A DNA stretch of 7,881 bases from contig CAMGSK010000064.1 of NCBI GenBank assembly GCA_946061795.1, positions 1 through 7,881 of the forward strand. The letters run 5' to 3'. This document shows positions 6,648 to 7,881 of this stretch, in pieces (the first letter of the stretch is position 1; each line of letters begins with the position of its first letter). The notes under the pieces were generated by a model. The model was not told the DNA's origin, did not search any database, and saw only the letters and a program-made list of their open reading frames with translations. The DNA comes from an uncultured Elusimicrobium sp. (GTDB taxonomy: Bacteria > Elusimicrobiota > Elusimicrobia > Elusimicrobiales > Elusimicrobiaceae). Position numbers and translations under genes: made by a program.

Positions 6648-7881
6648 TTAGTATCCACAGCCTATGCTGCCCACCTGCAGCGCATCTTGGGCGTAAGAAG
6701 AACCAAACGGGCTTCTGACGTCTCCATCTTCACGTTCTTCAGTTTCTCCTTCGTCGTTGGCGTTCCAAATTTTCTTGGCGTCGCGTTTATAAACAGCCCA
6801 CGGAATGCCCGTAAAACCAATGGCATTATATATATCCCTATAGCTGTCTTGTGCGTGCCCCCAAAACGCCCCATGCGTATTGGAGGTTTCATAATCCGTT
6901 TCGCCCCATTTGGCTTTAAAAGCCTGCACTTTATTTTTGATATCTTTTCGGGCAGGCGCACATAACCCATATCCCAAAACAATACCCAGCACAGGAATAG
7001 CCGAGCACCAAGAAGCTTTCTTGGCAAAACTTTTTAAATCTTTTTGCAATTGCAGTTTATCATCAGCATAATTTCCAATTTCTTCTTGGGCCGCTCCCAT
7101 GGCGGAATTCAGTCCGCTGAAATCCGGGTCCGAAAAATCGGCCGATGTTGCGCCGGTCCCGGTATTCACGTTTTCTCCGTTTAACATAATTCCACCGGAA
7201 AGTTTCTGATTGGCCAAAAACATAGATGCGGCATCCACAACAGAGCGGTTCCGGTTTTCGGCAATGCGTTTGGAAGTATTCACATAACCCAGCAACGTAT
7301 CTCTGCCGTTGAGGTTGCGCGATGCTCTAATCGCCGCGTCACGGCCCCCTTCAAATTTAGGCGTCAGCGTAGAGCCGTCCGCCATAGGGCCCGCGGAACG
7401 GCCGCCCACTCTGCCTCCGCCCAGCGTACCGCCCCGGCGGCTGCCGGGCCCGCCGGCTTGCAGAGGGGTGGCACCCAAATCATGCCCGGACGCACGGGTC
7501 ACATCGGAATTCATACCATAGCGGCCGGAGCCGCCTTTGCCCTGTTTGCCCAAAGCGGCGGCTGCGGCGGCTTCCGCCGACCCTTCCGTCCCCGCTCCGG
7601 AGGCCGCGGCAGAGGCTGCCTCTTGCTGTCTGGCGGCCAAGCCTTTTTGCATAGCGGCCATTTGCGCCTGCAAAGCGCTCATATCCCCGCCGCCCAAGGC
7701 TTTTTCATGGGCGGCGTTCTTTCCCATGCCTAAGCCTTCGCTCGCTCCGTCCATTTTATATGCGTCAATGTGCTGTTCCCGGCGGTCAATCTCCGTTCCG
7801 GCCGTTTGGGTATGTTGAAAATCCGACTGCATCAGCTGCATGTCTTTAGACATTTTGGCGCGAATGCCGGAGCGCACTTCG
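6648..7881 (-). CDS. Gly/Ala-rich membrane-associated protein, 5' end beyond window, paralogue of the downstream gene
   Basis: About 410 residues are visible, ending at TAA (6650-6648). The GTG at 7877 is an internal Val codon: a Glu codon precedes it in frame, and the paralogue has the same E-[VI]-R-S at residues 47-50, just after its first membrane helix. So about 45-50 N-terminal residues, probably including a membrane helix, are missing. Counting from the GTG, residues 65-110 are Ala/Gln-rich, probably helical, and 110-165 are a Gly/Arg-rich linker. Residues 165-268 match the downstream protein best (GST-L, L-S-G-G, GEN, ADF). A basic stretch (279-287) leads into a hydrophobic helix at 290-307. 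Beyond it, residues 310-409 are a soluble, aromatic-rich and then acidic tail ending G-S-I-G-C-G-Y, unlike the extra membrane helices of the paralogue. Three cysteines (291, 306, 407) are visible. Function unknown; the gap to the next gene is 40 bases with no promoter seen, so co-transcription is likely. Confidence 0.93.
   Translation of the reverse strand, partial: EVRSGIRAKMSKDMQLMQSDFQHTQTAGTEIDRREQHIDAYKMDGASEGLGMGKNAAHEKALGGGDMSALQAQMAAMQKGLAARQQEAASAAASGAGTEGSAEAAAAAALGKQGKGGSGRYGMNSDVTRASGHDLGATPLQAGGPGSRRGGTLGGGRVGGRSAGPMADGSTLTPKFEGGRDAAIRASRNLNGRDTLLGYVNTSKRIAENRNRSVVDAASMFLANQKLSGGIMLNGENVNTGTGATSADFSDPDFSGLNSAMGAAQEEIGNYADDKLQLQKDLKSFAKKASWCSAIPVLGIVLGYGLCAPARKDIKNKVQAFKAKWGETDYETSNTHGAFWGHAQDSYRDIYNAIGFTGIPWAVYKRDAKKIWNANDEGETEEREDGDVRSPFGSSYAQDALQVGSIGCGY

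Noticed and set aside
6608..6658. N-terminal extension of the 506-aa protein from a GTG at 6658
   Set aside because: It overlaps the previous gene's end and lacks a ribosome site, whereas the ATG at 6607 has a clear GGAGG.
7300..7700. GC-rich repetitive stretches as possible DNA repeats or CRISPR-like units
   Set aside because: They are low-complexity codons for Gly, Ala and Arg without a regular unit length or conserved spacers.
7875..7877. GTG at 7877 as the start of the first gene
   Set aside because: The frame continues upstream with a Glu codon, and the paralogue has the matching E-[VI]-R-S about 47 residues into the protein, so this is an internal Val.

Overview
The window is a compact run of five genes, all on the minus strand, covering nearly every base. 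Read in the direction of transcription, from high to low coordinates, it holds: the 3' part of a gene for a Gly/Ala/Ser-rich membrane protein (7881 to 6648); a full-length paralogue with four or five membrane segments (6607 to 5087); a 92-residue membrane protein with a basic helical tail (5078 to 4800); a 547-residue single-pass membrane protein with a six-cysteine C-terminal part (4788 to 3145); and, after a 172-base gap, a very large single-pass membrane protein (from 2972, running off the window at base 1, at least 990 residues) that ends in cysteine-rich tandem repeats. I recognise none of the five as a named family, so gene symbols are left empty. There are no RNA genes, insertion sequences or CRISPR arrays.

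The first four genes look like one transcription unit. Gaps are 40, 8 and 11 bases, and each of the three start codons inside the window has its own Shine-Dalgarno sequence. The fifth gene has its own signals. A near-consensus sigma-70-type promoter (TTGACA, 17 bases, TTTAAT) starts 5 bases after the stop codon of gene four. It is followed by a predicted leader of about 130 bases with three consecutive hairpins and a small hairpin over the Shine-Dalgarno sequence. The largest product may therefore be expressed partly independently of the others.

The proteins share a design. All four complete N-termini carry an uncleaved-looking membrane anchor. Most of the mass of the large proteins lies beyond that anchor, joined by Gly/Ala/Ser/Pro-rich linkers. 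Cysteines are absent from the N-terminal parts and concentrated in the C-terminal parts of the two largest proteins, which fits disulfide-bonded domains outside the cytoplasm. The first two genes are clear paralogues of each other, and a weak version of their shared motif may be present in the two larger proteins. The reasonable inference is a multi-protein envelope or cell-surface assembly of unknown function.

The organism is a bacterium with moderately high GC, strong use of GGAGG-type ribosome binding sites and dense operons. The export layout suggests a cell with an oxidising extracytoplasmic compartment. The style reminds me of gut lineages outside the well-studied phyla (for example Elusimicrobiota), but no marker gene is present and this is a low-confidence impression.
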